Shown piece after piece: positions 8,739 to 17,345 of a DNA stretch of 64,000 bases. The stretch comes from Fuerstiella sp. (GTDB lineage Bacteria > Planctomycetota > Planctomycetia > Planctomycetales > Planctomycetaceae). The notes under the pieces are model-generated. The model had not been told where the DNA came from. It did no database searches and saw only the letters and a list, made by a program, of their open reading frames with translations. Both the position numbers and the translations under genes were made by a program. The stretch is from positions 91,365-155,364 of the forward strand of contig JAQWOH010000084.1 in assembly GCA_029245955.1 (NCBI GenBank), in the 5' to 3' direction. The stretch's first letter is position 1. The number at the start of each line of letters is the position of its first letter.

Positions 8739-10655
8739 ATGACCGTTGATAGTGCTAAAGAACAGTTTACGTTTCAGGCTGAAATCAGCCGCCTGCTACA
8801 TCTGCTTTCGGAATCCCTGTATCAGAACCGCGAGATCACAATTCGTGAGCTGGTTTCCAATGCGTCAGATGCACTGGACAAAATTCGTCACGCGGCACTG
8901 ACCGATTCGACCATTGACGCGTCAGGCCTGACGATCACAATCGAAGTGAACGCGGACGAGAATGTTCTTTCGATTCGAGACAACGGCGTTGGCATGACGC
9001 GGGACGAACTTGTCAAGAATCTGGGGACGATCGCGCACAGCGGCTCACTGGAATTCCTGCAGAATCTGCAAAAGGCTGAGAACAAGGACGACGTCTCATT
9101 AATCGGACAGTTTGGTGTTGGTTTCTACTCGTCGTTCATGCTGTCCGAACGCGTTGAAGTTCGTACGCGCAGCTGGACCGAGGATTCCGGCTGGATCTGG
9201 GAGTCAACCGGAGACGGGTCCTTCACAATTGCTGAGCCTCAGAACGTGTTACCTCGAGGAACGGAAGTGCGTCTGCATTTGAAGAAAGACCTGACTGAAT
9301 TTACGGACACATCGCGTCTGAAGTACATATTGAAGAAGTATTCCACCTTCGTGCCTCATGCGATCATGGTTGATGGCGAGCACATCAACGACCAGCCGCC
9401 GATCTGGGTCGAGCCAAAGAGTACGGTCACGGATGAACAGTATCAGAATTTCTATGAATACCTCACGCATTTTCCAGGTCAGAATGCGGCGTGGCATCTG
9501 CATCTGACGGCTGATTCACCGTTTCAGTTTCACAGCATCCTGTACTGTCCTGAAACCAATCTGGAGCGGATGGGGTTCGGACGTTCGGAGCACGGTCTGC
9601 ATCTGTGTGCGAAACGAATTCTGGTGCAGAACGACAATCGCGATTTGATTCCGGACTACCTGCGTTTTCTGCGGGGGATCGTTGACTCGGAAGACCTTCC
9701 GTTGAACGTGTCTCGCGAGGCGCTGCAGGACAACACCGTATTCCGAAAAATGCAGAAGGTGATTACGAAGAAAGTTCTCGATCATCTGGATTCGCTCGCC
9801 GGAGACGATGCCCAGGCCTACACAAAATTTTATCGTGAGTTCGGCGCAATCCTGCGTGAAGGGATTGGGGCGGACTTCGATCATCGTGACCGCCTGGCAA
9901 AGCTGCTGCGGTTTCAATCCACCAACAGTACGGCAGAAGACGGGCTGGCGTCATTGGATGGGTACTGTGAACGTGCGGGCGACGATCAAATACAGGTGTA
10001 CTTCGCAACCGGGGCGGACATGTCCGCCGTCCTGCGAGATCCTAACCTTGAGATCTTCCGCGAACGTAATCTGGAGGTTTTGGTGCTGACCGATCCCGTT
10101 GATGAGTACGTGCTGTCGACGCTGGGCAGCTTTGAAGACCGAGAGCTGGTCTCCATCGATTCCGCAGACCTCAAGCTGCCTGGCAGCGAATCTTCTGATT
10201 CCGAACCTGGTGAGGACGCGGAGAAGGAATCGGCGAGTGACGATACCGGTCTGCCACAGGGATTCGACACAGTCCTGAAGCTCATCAAGGAAGTTCTGGG
10301 CGATCAGGTGGAAGACGTCCGAAAGTCAGAGCGGCTGACGGAAAGTGCCTGCTGTCTGGTGAATGCAAAGGGAGCACAAAGTACGACGATGCAAAAAGTG
10401 CTGCAGGTCAACATGCCGGACTTTGAAATGTCAAAGATGATTCTGGAAATCAACCCCCGAGCGACCTTGATCAGTCGGCTGTGTGAGCTCTCTGTCAACG
10501 ATGACAATTCCGGGTTTGTACGGACGTGTGGGCAACAGCTGTATGCCGATGCCATGATCATGGCCGGGCTCGCCCCCAACGGCAGCGAAATGGCTGACCG
10601 CGTACAGAGTTTCATGATGGAACTGGCCCAGCAACGATCTTCGATCAAGACGTAA
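8739..10655 (+). CDS. htpG: Molecular chaperone HtpG (bacterial Hsp90)
   Basis: A 638-residue ATP-dependent cytoplasmic chaperone, normal family length. The GHKL ATP-binding domain occupies the first 220 residues: ELVSNASDAL with the catalytic Glu and Mg-binding Asn, DNGVGMTRDEL, and the lid/glycine segment GQFGVGFYSSF. The middle domain carries the conserved segments around RILVQND and PLNVSRE, including the Arg that contacts the gamma phosphate. The C-terminal dimerisation domain follows an acidic linker (about residues 485-505). ATG 8739 (MTVDSAKEQFTFQAE) is the family start; the longer in-frame extension overlaps rsmD and is rejected. The next gene begins 3 bases after the stop. Confidence 0.96.
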   Translation: MTVDSAKEQFTFQAEISRLLHLLSESLYQNREITIRELVSNASDALDKIRHAALTDSTIDASGLTITIEVNADENVLSIRDNGVGMTRDELVKNLGTIAHSGSLEFLQNLQKAENKDDVSLIGQFGVGFYSSFMLSERVEVRTRSWTEDSGWIWESTGDGSFTIAEPQNVLPRGTEVRLHLKKDLTEFTDTSRLKYILKKYSTFVPHAIMVDGEHINDQPPIWVEPKSTVTDEQYQNFYEYLTHFPGQNAAWHLHLTADSPFQFHSILYCPETNLERMGFGRSEHGLHLCAKRILVQNDNRDLIPDYLRFLRGIVDSEDLPLNVSREALQDNTVFRKMQKVITKKVLDHLDSLAGDDAQAYTKFYREFGAILREGIGADFDHRDRLAKLLRFQSTNSTAEDGLASLDGYCERAGDDQIQVYFATGADMSAVLRDPNLEIFRERNLEVLVLTDPVDEYVLSTLGSFEDRELVSIDSADLKLPGSESSDSEPGEDAEKESASDDTGLPQGFDTVLKLIKEVLGDQVEDVRKSERLTESACCLVNAKGAQSTTMQKVLQVNMPDFEMSKMILEINPRATLISRLCELSVNDDNSGFVRTCGQQLYADAMIMAGLAPNGSEMADRVQSFMMELAQQRSSIKT

Positions 10656-10658
10656 ACT

Positions 10659-11738
10659 ATGAGCTTGTTTGCATCAGAGCGCTTCAACCTGCTTCTGGCG
10701 AATCTTCAGCAGCAGGTTTGCGACGATCGAACGGACGCATGGCCTTCGGACCAACTGAGGGCTATGGCTGACGCCGGTGTCATGTCCTGGGACCTGCCGG
10801 CTGAATGGGGAGGGCTGGATCTCGCATCCGCTGATTACCTGGAAGGGCTGCGGCTGTTATCTTCTGCGTGTCTTGTGTCGACCTTCGTGCTGACGCAGCG
10901 CAGCGCGGCCGTGCGGCGCATTGTCACCACGGACAACACAGCATCGAAGCAGCAATTGCTGCCGGGGCTGCTTTCCGGAGAAATATTTGCGACGGTAGGA
11001 ATTTCTCATCTGACGACCTCCGGTCAGCACCTGAAGACTCCGCTGGTGCAGGTCGCGGAAACTACCGACGGGTTTGTATTTAATGGCGTCGTTCCCTGGG
11101 CGACGGGTGCGACTCAGGCAGACTTTCTTATTACGGGTGGCACTCTGGCGGACGGTCGTCAGTTGCTGGCGGCCATACCGACGGACGGAGCGGGCGTAAG
11201 CGTACAGTCTCCGGTGGAACTGATGGCTCTTAACGCTTCGCAGACCGGCGCCGTCAAGCTGAATCGAGTTGTTGTCAGTCAGAAGCAGCTTCTGCACGGG
11301 CCCATCGAACATGTCATGCAGCACGGGACGGGAGGCGGTGCCGGGTCGCTGGGCACTTCAGCTTTAGCGATTGGAGCGACGGCCGGAATCCTGAGGCACA
11401 TGGCTGAAGAAATGCAGCGCCGATCGGATTTGCGGGAGTTCGTGGCACCTCTGCAGGCGGAGTGTGATCAACTGACAGCCGACCTGCGACTGGCCGCCAC
11501 TGGCGAGCACGCAGCTGGTGCGGCTGCGGTGGAGCAACTGCGTCGCCAGGCGAATTCGCTCGTTCTGCGTTCTGCACAGTCCTGGCTGGCTGCGACGAAA
11601 GGTGCGGGCTATGTGTCGGGACATCCGGCTGAACGCGCTGTACGGGAGAGTATGTTCTTCCTTGTGTGGTCGTGTCCACAGCCTGTACTGGTGGCAAATC
11701 TTCGGGAACTTGCCTGTTCCGGCTCGATCGTACCATAA
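10659..11738 (+). CDS. Acyl-CoA-dehydrogenase-like flavoprotein
   Basis: A 359-residue protein with the three-part acyl-CoA dehydrogenase layout. An N-terminal helical domain (about 1-110) has LPAEWGGLDL. The middle beta domain starts with GEIFATVGISHLTTSG and contains GFVFNGVVPWATGA, which matches the FAD-contacting G.v.NG.k.WvT pattern. The C-terminal helical domain begins near LGTSALAIGATAG. The usual catalytic Glu region is not obvious and the C-terminal domain is shorter than typical, so the substrate cannot be predicted. It starts 3 bases after htpG, so the two are probably co-transcribed. Confidence 0.8.
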   Translation: MSLFASERFNLLLANLQQQVCDDRTDAWPSDQLRAMADAGVMSWDLPAEWGGLDLASADYLEGLRLLSSACLVSTFVLTQRSAAVRRIVTTDNTASKQQLLPGLLSGEIFATVGISHLTTSGQHLKTPLVQVAETTDGFVFNGVVPWATGATQADFLITGGTLADGRQLLAAIPTDGAGVSVQSPVELMALNASQTGAVKLNRVVVSQKQLLHGPIEHVMQHGTGGGAGSLGTSALAIGATAGILRHMAEEMQRRSDLREFVAPLQAECDQLTADLRLAATGEHAAGAAAVEQLRRQANSLVLRSAQSWLAATKGAGYVSGHPAERAVRESMFFLVWSCPQPVLVANLRELACSGSIVP

Positions 11739-11908
11739 CGTGGACCGCAGGGCCCTGCGGACCGTGGCGTCGGGTGTTGTCGGAGCTGGCTGGTAATCTG
11801 TGTTAATCACGTCCTTGCAGTGTTGTTTGCACTGATGAATTGGATCTGAGTGGCTGGCAGAGTAGAATTTGGTCTGACACAAGTGGAACCGGAAACGTTG
11901 TTACCCTC

Positions 11909-14668
11909 ATGATCGAATCCCTAAGTCTGCTGTTCTTCATGCTGATCGGCATTTCAGCACCGGCGGACGATGTGCCGGTTGACTACGTGAAGCACGTCGC
12001 GCCGATTCTGAAAACATACTGCTTCGATTGTCATGGGGCGGACGCTCAGGAATCGGGGTTACGACTGGACCGACGGGGAAACCTGTTGCGCGGTGGCGGA
12101 TCCGGTGAACCATCAATTGTGCCGGGTGACGGCGGCTCCAGCCATTTGATTCAGTTGGTGTCAGGAAACGACCCGAAACGGATCATGCCACCGGAAGGTG
12201 ATCGACTGTCGGCGGATCAGATCGGATGGCTGAAGAAATGGATCGATGATGGAGCCATCATGCCCGTTGAACTGTCCGGCGCGGAGAAACTTACGACGGA
12301 TCACTGGTCGTTTCAACGCGTGATCAGACCAGATGTTCCGGTTGTCCAAGCCGCTGCGAATCCTGTTGACGCATTTGTTCTGGACCGCCTGCGCCAGGAA
12401 GGGCTCAAGGATTCAGATGCTGCCACAGCCGCAACCCGGGTGCGACGACTGTTTCTGGTCATGCACGGCCTGCCGCCTGCGCCGGAGCAGCTGAACGCAG
12501 CGGTTGCAAAACTGTCGTCAGGTCCCGAAGGCGCGTGGGAAGAAATGATTAATGAAGTGCTCGATAGTCCGCGATATGGTGAGCGGTGGGCACAGCACTG
12601 GCTGGATATCATTCGATTTGGCGAAACTCATGGTTTTGAAACGAATCGTGAACGCCCCAATGCATGGCATTTTCGTGACTATGTGATCCGGTCATTTAAC
12701 GACGACTTGCCGTACGATCGCTTTATTCGCGAACAGATTGCGGGTGACGCACTGGGGGCTGATGTCGCGACGGGATATCTTGTCGCCGGACCCCACGATC
12801 TGGTCAAAGGACAGGACCCCAACCTGGCACTCATGCAGCGCCAGGACGAGTTGTCAGATTTGATTAACGTGACCGGAACTACATTTATGGGGCTTACTTT
12901 AGGGTGTGCACGCTGCCACAATCATAAGTTTGACCCGATCACGCAGCGCGACTTCTATTCGATTCAGGCCGTGTTTGCGGGTGTCAATCACGCAGACCGA
13001 AAGCTGTCGCTGTCCGCCGCCGCTCAGGGACGGCTGGCTGCAATGCACCGAAACATCGCTGTTCTGAAAAGACAGTTGAGCGAATTTGAGCCGAAGGCTG
13101 CAGGTTCGATGGTTCGCCCGGCAGTCAACTCACGAATTAATGCCGAAAACTTCGAAACGATTCCCGCAAAGTTTGTGAGGTTCACCATTCGAGCAACCAA
13201 CGGCAGCCAGCCCTGTCTGGACGAGCTTGAAGTCTGGAGTGGTGATCGCAACATTGCTCTTGCGTCACAGGGAACGAAGGCGACGTCATCCAGCAATCTG
13301 CCTGGTTACGAGATTCACAAACTCGAACACATCAACGACGGAAAGACGGGCAACAGCCACAGCTGGATCTCCAACGAGGCCGGTGCCGGCTGGGTACGGC
13401 TGGAGTTCACTGCCGTGACTGACATTGACCGGATCCAGTGGGGGCGAGACCGCTCGGGCCGATACAAAGATCGATTGGCGACGGACTACGTTATCGAATC
13501 GTCAGCGGACGGTCAGGAATGGACGGCCATCGTAAGCTCGGCGGACCGTCTGCCATTCAAGGGGGCGACTCCTGCGGAGCCTGTGTACGATTTCGCGTCG
13601 GCTGCACCCGGTCGAGCCAGGCAGGGAACCGCGTGGCTGCAGGAATTGCAGACCCTGACGAAGGAAAGTGAGCAGCTTGCCGCAGCGACGACGGTGTATG
13701 CTGGTACGTTTAGTCAACCGGGGCCAACTCATAGGCTGTACCGTGGCGAACCGTTGGCAAGACGTGAGGAAGTGACACCGGATACGCTGGAAGTAATGGG
13801 TTCGCTGCAACTGGAAAGGACCTCACCGGAACAGCAGCGTCGACTGCGATTCGCAGAGTGGCTGACAGATCCGGACAACCCACTGACGGCGCGAGTGATC
13901 GTAAACCGTCTCTGGCAGCACCACTTCGGCACTGGAATTGTTGACACGCCGAACGATTTTGGAAAAAACGGGACGGCTCCCAGCCACCCGAAACTGCTGG
14001 ACTGGCTGGCCAGTGAACTCGTCAGCAGCGGCTGGTCGCTTAAGCATATTCATCGCCTGATTCTGACCTCCCGGACGTGGCAGCAATCCAGCATTCCGCG
14101 GTCTGACGCGGTCAGCGTGGATGCCGCGACCCGACTGTTGTGGCGATTTCCTCCCCGGCGACTTGAAGCTGAAGCCATTCGCGACAGCATCGTGGCTGTT
14201 AGTGGTGCGCTGAATCCGAAGGCCGGTGGTCCCGGCTTCAGCGGTTTTGAAGTGGAGCCGGAAAATGTTCGACACTTCTTTCCCAAAACAGCCTATGGTC
14301 CGGACGACTTCCGCCGCATGGTTTACATGACGAAAGTCCGACAGGAACGGGAATCTGTGTTCGGCGCGTTCGATTGTCCGGATGCCAGTCAGGTAATTTC
14401 CAAACGCAGTCGTTCCACGACTCCACTGCAGGCACTGAATTTGCTTAACAGTTCGTTTGTGGTGCAGCAGTCCGGACTGTTATCGAAGCGGTTGAAGGCG
14501 CAGAAAGAATCACGCGAGGAACAGATTCAGCTGGCATATCTGTTGTGTTTCGGGCGCCGGGCAGAGGCCGACGAAGCATCTGACGCCGAACGATTTGCTG
14601 AGAAATTCGGCCTGACCAGTCTGTGCCGAGGCCTGTTGAATTCCAACGAGTTTCTGTTTATCCCCTGA
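11909..14668 (+). CDS. Secreted DUF1549/DUF1553 haem protein (PSCyt1-type) with inserted discoidin-like domain
   Basis: About 919 residues from ATG 11909. An N-terminal signal peptide (SLLFFMLIGISAPA) is followed by a planctomycete cytochrome domain with haem motif CFDCH (38-42) and the MPPEG.RLS segment. Next is DUF1549 (DRLRQEGL to GEHTD-like region), holding a second CxxCH, CARCH (333-337) in LGCARCHNHKFDP. Between DUF1549 and DUF1553 lies an inserted domain of about 150 residues resembling an F5/8 type C (discoidin) carbohydrate-binding module (VRFTIRATNGSQPCLDELEVWSG; WVRLEFTAVTDIDRIQWGRD). DUF1553 (FAEWLTDPDNPLTARV.VNR.WQHHFG) ends the protein. Function unproven; the haems suggest periplasmic redox work and the insert suggests glycan binding. 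It has no DUF1501 partner here but is followed by a sulfatase. Confidence 0.9.
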   Translation: MIESLSLLFFMLIGISAPADDVPVDYVKHVAPILKTYCFDCHGADAQESGLRLDRRGNLLRGGGSGEPSIVPGDGGSSHLIQLVSGNDPKRIMPPEGDRLSADQIGWLKKWIDDGAIMPVELSGAEKLTTDHWSFQRVIRPDVPVVQAAANPVDAFVLDRLRQEGLKDSDAATAATRVRRLFLVMHGLPPAPEQLNAAVAKLSSGPEGAWEEMINEVLDSPRYGERWAQHWLDIIRFGETHGFETNRERPNAWHFRDYVIRSFNDDLPYDRFIREQIAGDALGADVATGYLVAGPHDLVKGQDPNLALMQRQDELSDLINVTGTTFMGLTLGCARCHNHKFDPITQRDFYSIQAVFAGVNHADRKLSLSAAAQGRLAAMHRNIAVLKRQLSEFEPKAAGSMVRPAVNSRINAENFETIPAKFVRFTIRATNGSQPCLDELEVWSGDRNIALASQGTKATSSSNLPGYEIHKLEHINDGKTGNSHSWISNEAGAGWVRLEFTAVTDIDRIQWGRDRSGRYKDRLATDYVIESSADGQEWTAIVSSADRLPFKGATPAEPVYDFASAAPGRARQGTAWLQELQTLTKESEQLAAATTVYAGTFSQPGPTHRLYRGEPLARREEVTPDTLEVMGSLQLERTSPEQQRRLRFAEWLTDPDNPLTARVIVNRLWQHHFGTGIVDTPNDFGKNGTAPSHPKLLDWLASELVSSGWSLKHIHRLILTSRTWQQSSIPRSDAVSVDAATRLLWRFPPRRLEAEAIRDSIVAVSGALNPKAGGPGFSGFEVEPENVRHFFPKTAYGPDDFRRMVYMTKVRQERESVFGAFDCPDASQVISKRSRSTTPLQALNLLNSSFVVQQSGLLSKRLKAQKESREEQIQLAYLLCFGRRAEADEASDAERFAEKFGLTSLCRGLLNSNEFLFIP

Positions 14669-14767
14669 CCTTCGAGTGTGACCATGTTGGTTTCTGCAGC
14701 GTGTTGTGAGCCGCAGGTGCAGGCGTTGCGTTCCATCGACAATCGTAATATTTGAAAGTCATTTTCA

Positions 14768-16261
14768 ATGACCGTTCGATTTCTTGCAGTATTGGTGCTG
14801 GCGTGCACCGCGTGGCGGCCGGGTTCTGCGGCGGATGTACGGCCGAATGTTGTGTGGATTATCGTCGACGATATGTCGGCCCACTTTTCGTGCTACGGCG
14901 AAACGGCCATTCAAACGCCGAACGTGGATCGCCTGGCTGCGAACGGTGTTCGATTTACAAACGCCTATGTTACAGCTCCTGTCTGTTCCACATGTCGATC
15001 TGCGTTCATTACCGGCATGTACCAAACCAGCATTGGTGCTCACCACCACCGCAGCGGGCGCGGCGCCCGAAAGATCGAACTGCCCGAGGGAATCGTGACA
15101 ATTCCAAAGCTCTTTCAGAACGCCGGTTACCACACGTCACTGGGCGGTTGGCCAAGGGCAAAGAAGGGACGTTTCGGCAAAAGCGATTACAACTTCGAAT
15201 GGGACGCTTCGATCTACAACAGCAATGACTGGGTTGATCGTAAACCGGGGCAGCCCTTTTTCGCTCAGATCCAGACACCTGGCGCGAAACGTCGAGGTGG
15301 CAACACCGAAGCGGCAGAAAAGTTTCAGGCCAGATGTGCGGAGATCTTTGGAGCCGCCACGCCTGTCAGCAAAGTCACACTGCCCCCCTACTATCCCAAC
15401 GATCCCGTATTGCTGACCGACTGGGCGGCGTACCTCGATTGCTGCCGATACACCGACCGACTGGTGGGCGAAGTGGTGCAGCGGCTGAAGGCTGAAGGCG
15501 AACTTGAAAATACCATCATTCTGTTCATGACAGATCACGGCATCAGTCATGCTCGAGGCAAACAGTTTCTGTACGACGAAGGGATTCACGTGCCATTGGT
15601 CATTTCCGGTCCCGGTGTCGAGCCGGGCCAGACACGAACGGACCTGGTCGAGCATATCGACATTGGTCCGTTGTCGCTGGGGCTGGCAGGCATTGACGTT
15701 CCCGGTCACATGCAGGGGCGCGATATTCTGGCGACCAGCTATGAGTCGCGCGACGCTGTTTTTTCTGCCCGTGATCGTTGTGACGAAACGGTTGAACATC
15801 TTCGCAGCGTAAGGACAGATCGCTTCAAGTATATCCGCAACTTTCTGCCGCAGCGACCTCACCTGCAGCCCTGCGCCTACAAGGACAAGAAATCCATCCT
15901 GGTTGCCTTGCGCGCGGCAAACGAGGCCGGCACGCTGAATGACACCCAGCAGAAACTGCTGTTTAGTTCCGTGCGAACATCGGAGGAGCTCTACGACCTG
16001 CAGGTCGACCCGCATGAACTGAATAATCTTGCAGACAGTCCGCAGCATGCGAAAATACTGGCCGACTTACGTGAGACGCTGAATGGCTGGATGGAAGAAA
16101 CGAATGATCTCGGTCGTCAGCCGGAGACCGCATTGATGTACGACAGCGACATGAAAGTGTACGTGGACGGCCTGAGAGCCCGGAAGCAGGACCCTGCACA
16201 CCTGCAGGTGATTCTGGACAACATTGCGCTGATGAAGAAGTGGGCGGCAGAAGGCTGGTAA
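14768..16261 (+). CDS. Secreted sulfatase with atypical CSTCR active-site motif
   Basis: A 497-residue type I sulfatase. The signal peptide (LAVLVLACTAWRPGSA) is followed by RPNVVWIIVDDMS, where the paired Asp residues are calcium ligands. The active-site segment reads PVCSTCRSAFITG, with the residue normally converted to formylglycine at C73 and the conserved Arg at 77. Downstream come the TDHG metal site (ILFMTDHGISHARGK) and the ELYDL..DP.E..NLA C-terminal signature. The substrate is unknown; the overall pattern, including TSIGAHHHRS after the active site, is like polysaccharide sulfatases common in planctomycetes. It follows the haem protein gene by about 100 bases on the same strand. The motif deviates from the usual C-x-[PA]-x-R by having Thr. 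Confidence 0.93.
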   Translation: MTVRFLAVLVLACTAWRPGSAADVRPNVVWIIVDDMSAHFSCYGETAIQTPNVDRLAANGVRFTNAYVTAPVCSTCRSAFITGMYQTSIGAHHHRSGRGARKIELPEGIVTIPKLFQNAGYHTSLGGWPRAKKGRFGKSDYNFEWDASIYNSNDWVDRKPGQPFFAQIQTPGAKRRGGNTEAAEKFQARCAEIFGAATPVSKVTLPPYYPNDPVLLTDWAAYLDCCRYTDRLVGEVVQRLKAEGELENTIILFMTDHGISHARGKQFLYDEGIHVPLVISGPGVEPGQTRTDLVEHIDIGPLSLGLAGIDVPGHMQGRDILATSYESRDAVFSARDRCDETVEHLRSVRTDRFKYIRNFLPQRPHLQPCAYKDKKSILVALRAANEAGTLNDTQQKLLFSSVRTSEELYDLQVDPHELNNLADSPQHAKILADLRETLNGWMEETNDLGRQPETALMYDSDMKVYVDGLRARKQDPAHLQVILDNIALMKKWAAEGW

Positions 16262-16388
16262 CAGGTCGCTAAGGTGCAGTACATTTCCGAAACGCTTACG
16301 AGCATGTGGCGTGTGTTTGAGACCGGACATCCGGAGACGCTGCGGAAATCAGAGTTTCGATTTGTTCGTCAGCGTTACGAGTGTTCAC

Positions 16389-16973
16389 TCACACCTGCCA
16401 CCACGTGGGCTGAGCAAACACGTCGGCGACCTTGATTCGGAACCGGGGCAGGGTGTTGCTGCCTTCCAGGGTCTGCCAGTCTCCCAGTGCCAGTGTGTGG
16501 GCCTTCTTGCTGATAACCTGGATTTCCTTCTTGTACGGGTCAGGGATCCAGATCGTTTCGACGCCCAGTTTCATGTACCCCAGTGTTCTGCTGCGCATCT
16601 CGTTTCGTCGATCGTTCGTGGATGCGACGTCGACAACCAGACGCGGCACCTGATCGGCAATAGTCTTGTCGGATTCGCCAAACGGAGGTCCGGCATTGAA
16701 GAACGAGATCGCCGGGCAGAAAACCGTATCAGGGCCCGTAGACACCTTAAGCCCGATTTCGTGGCAAGCGTAGCCGACACTGTCTTCTGTGCGATTCTGA
16801 AACCATTCCGCCAGAGCGCGCGACAGATTCAGCACTGTGTTGCCGTGCTGATCGTCCGGCGGCTGCATAAGCACAACTCTGCCTTCGTGCAGTTCGTGCC
16901 ACCGGCCTGCTTCCGGCAGTTCGTGCTTCGTGGCCGTAAATTCAGCTGCCGTGATGTGATTGTCTGTAACCAT
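16389..16973 (-). CDS. Uma2-family (DUF820) PD-(D/E)XK nuclease-like protein
   Basis: A 194-residue protein of the Uma2 family, a restriction-endonuclease fold widespread and multicopy in planctomycetes and cyanobacteria. Visible family features are the N-terminal ELPEAGRWHELHEGRVVLMQPPDDQHG box, the PDTVFCPAISFF segment (the PD of the nuclease core) and VDVASTNDRRNEMRSRTLGYMKLGVETIWIPDP. In many members the third segment is EVxSPSDR..E with a catalytic Glu; here the corresponding residue is Asp in VDVAST, so activity is uncertain. It is an isolated gene convergent with the sulfatase, with no restriction-modification partner. Confidence 0.88.
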   Translation of the reverse strand: MVTDNHITAAEFTATKHELPEAGRWHELHEGRVVLMQPPDDQHGNTVLNLSRALAEWFQNRTEDSVGYACHEIGLKVSTGPDTVFCPAISFFNAGPPFGESDKTIADQVPRLVVDVASTNDRRNEMRSRTLGYMKLGVETIWIPDPYKKEIQVISKKAHTLALGDWQTLEGSNTLPRFRIKVADVFAQPTWWQV

Positions 16974-17345
16974 GGCTCTGTGCGGGGTGAAAGAATTAAC
17001 TGCTCGAAGTCACTGAGGTGAATAATAGACCATACATAATGAAAATGCAGGTTGTTGAAAAATCAGCCCTGGTCGTCGCCGTCGTCCGAATTCGCCGACT
17101 CGAGTACAGCAGCGGCAGAATACGCCGAAGGTATACGAAAACTGCCGCCGAAAATTGTTCCCGGACGGTAGTGCATGCCTGTCTGTGGCCAGTTGCTGTT
17201 GACGTGTTTCGTCGATTTCCGGAAATTCCCGAAACTTCCCTCAAGCTGTGATTACCAAGTGGATTCGTCTATCAAATCGCAGCACCCGCCGATCACGAGT
17301 AGGTGATCAAATGGGGTTCATATAGTTTTTTTGCAGGATGCTCAC
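16974..17345. other. Intergenic region, no supported gene
   Basis: About 370 bases between the divergent Uma2 gene and the outer-membrane-like gene. Two short overlapping open frames on opposite strands (17018-17251 plus, 16996-17244 minus) look like translated noise rich in Arg and Ser. A loose inverted repeat (GTTTCG ... CGAAAC, 17210-17233) is present but has no T-run. Confidence 0.5.

Noticed and set aside
17018..17251. Plus-strand 77-codon open frame upstream of the barrel-like gene
   Set aside because: Arg-rich low-quality translation and overlaps another spurious frame on the opposite strand.
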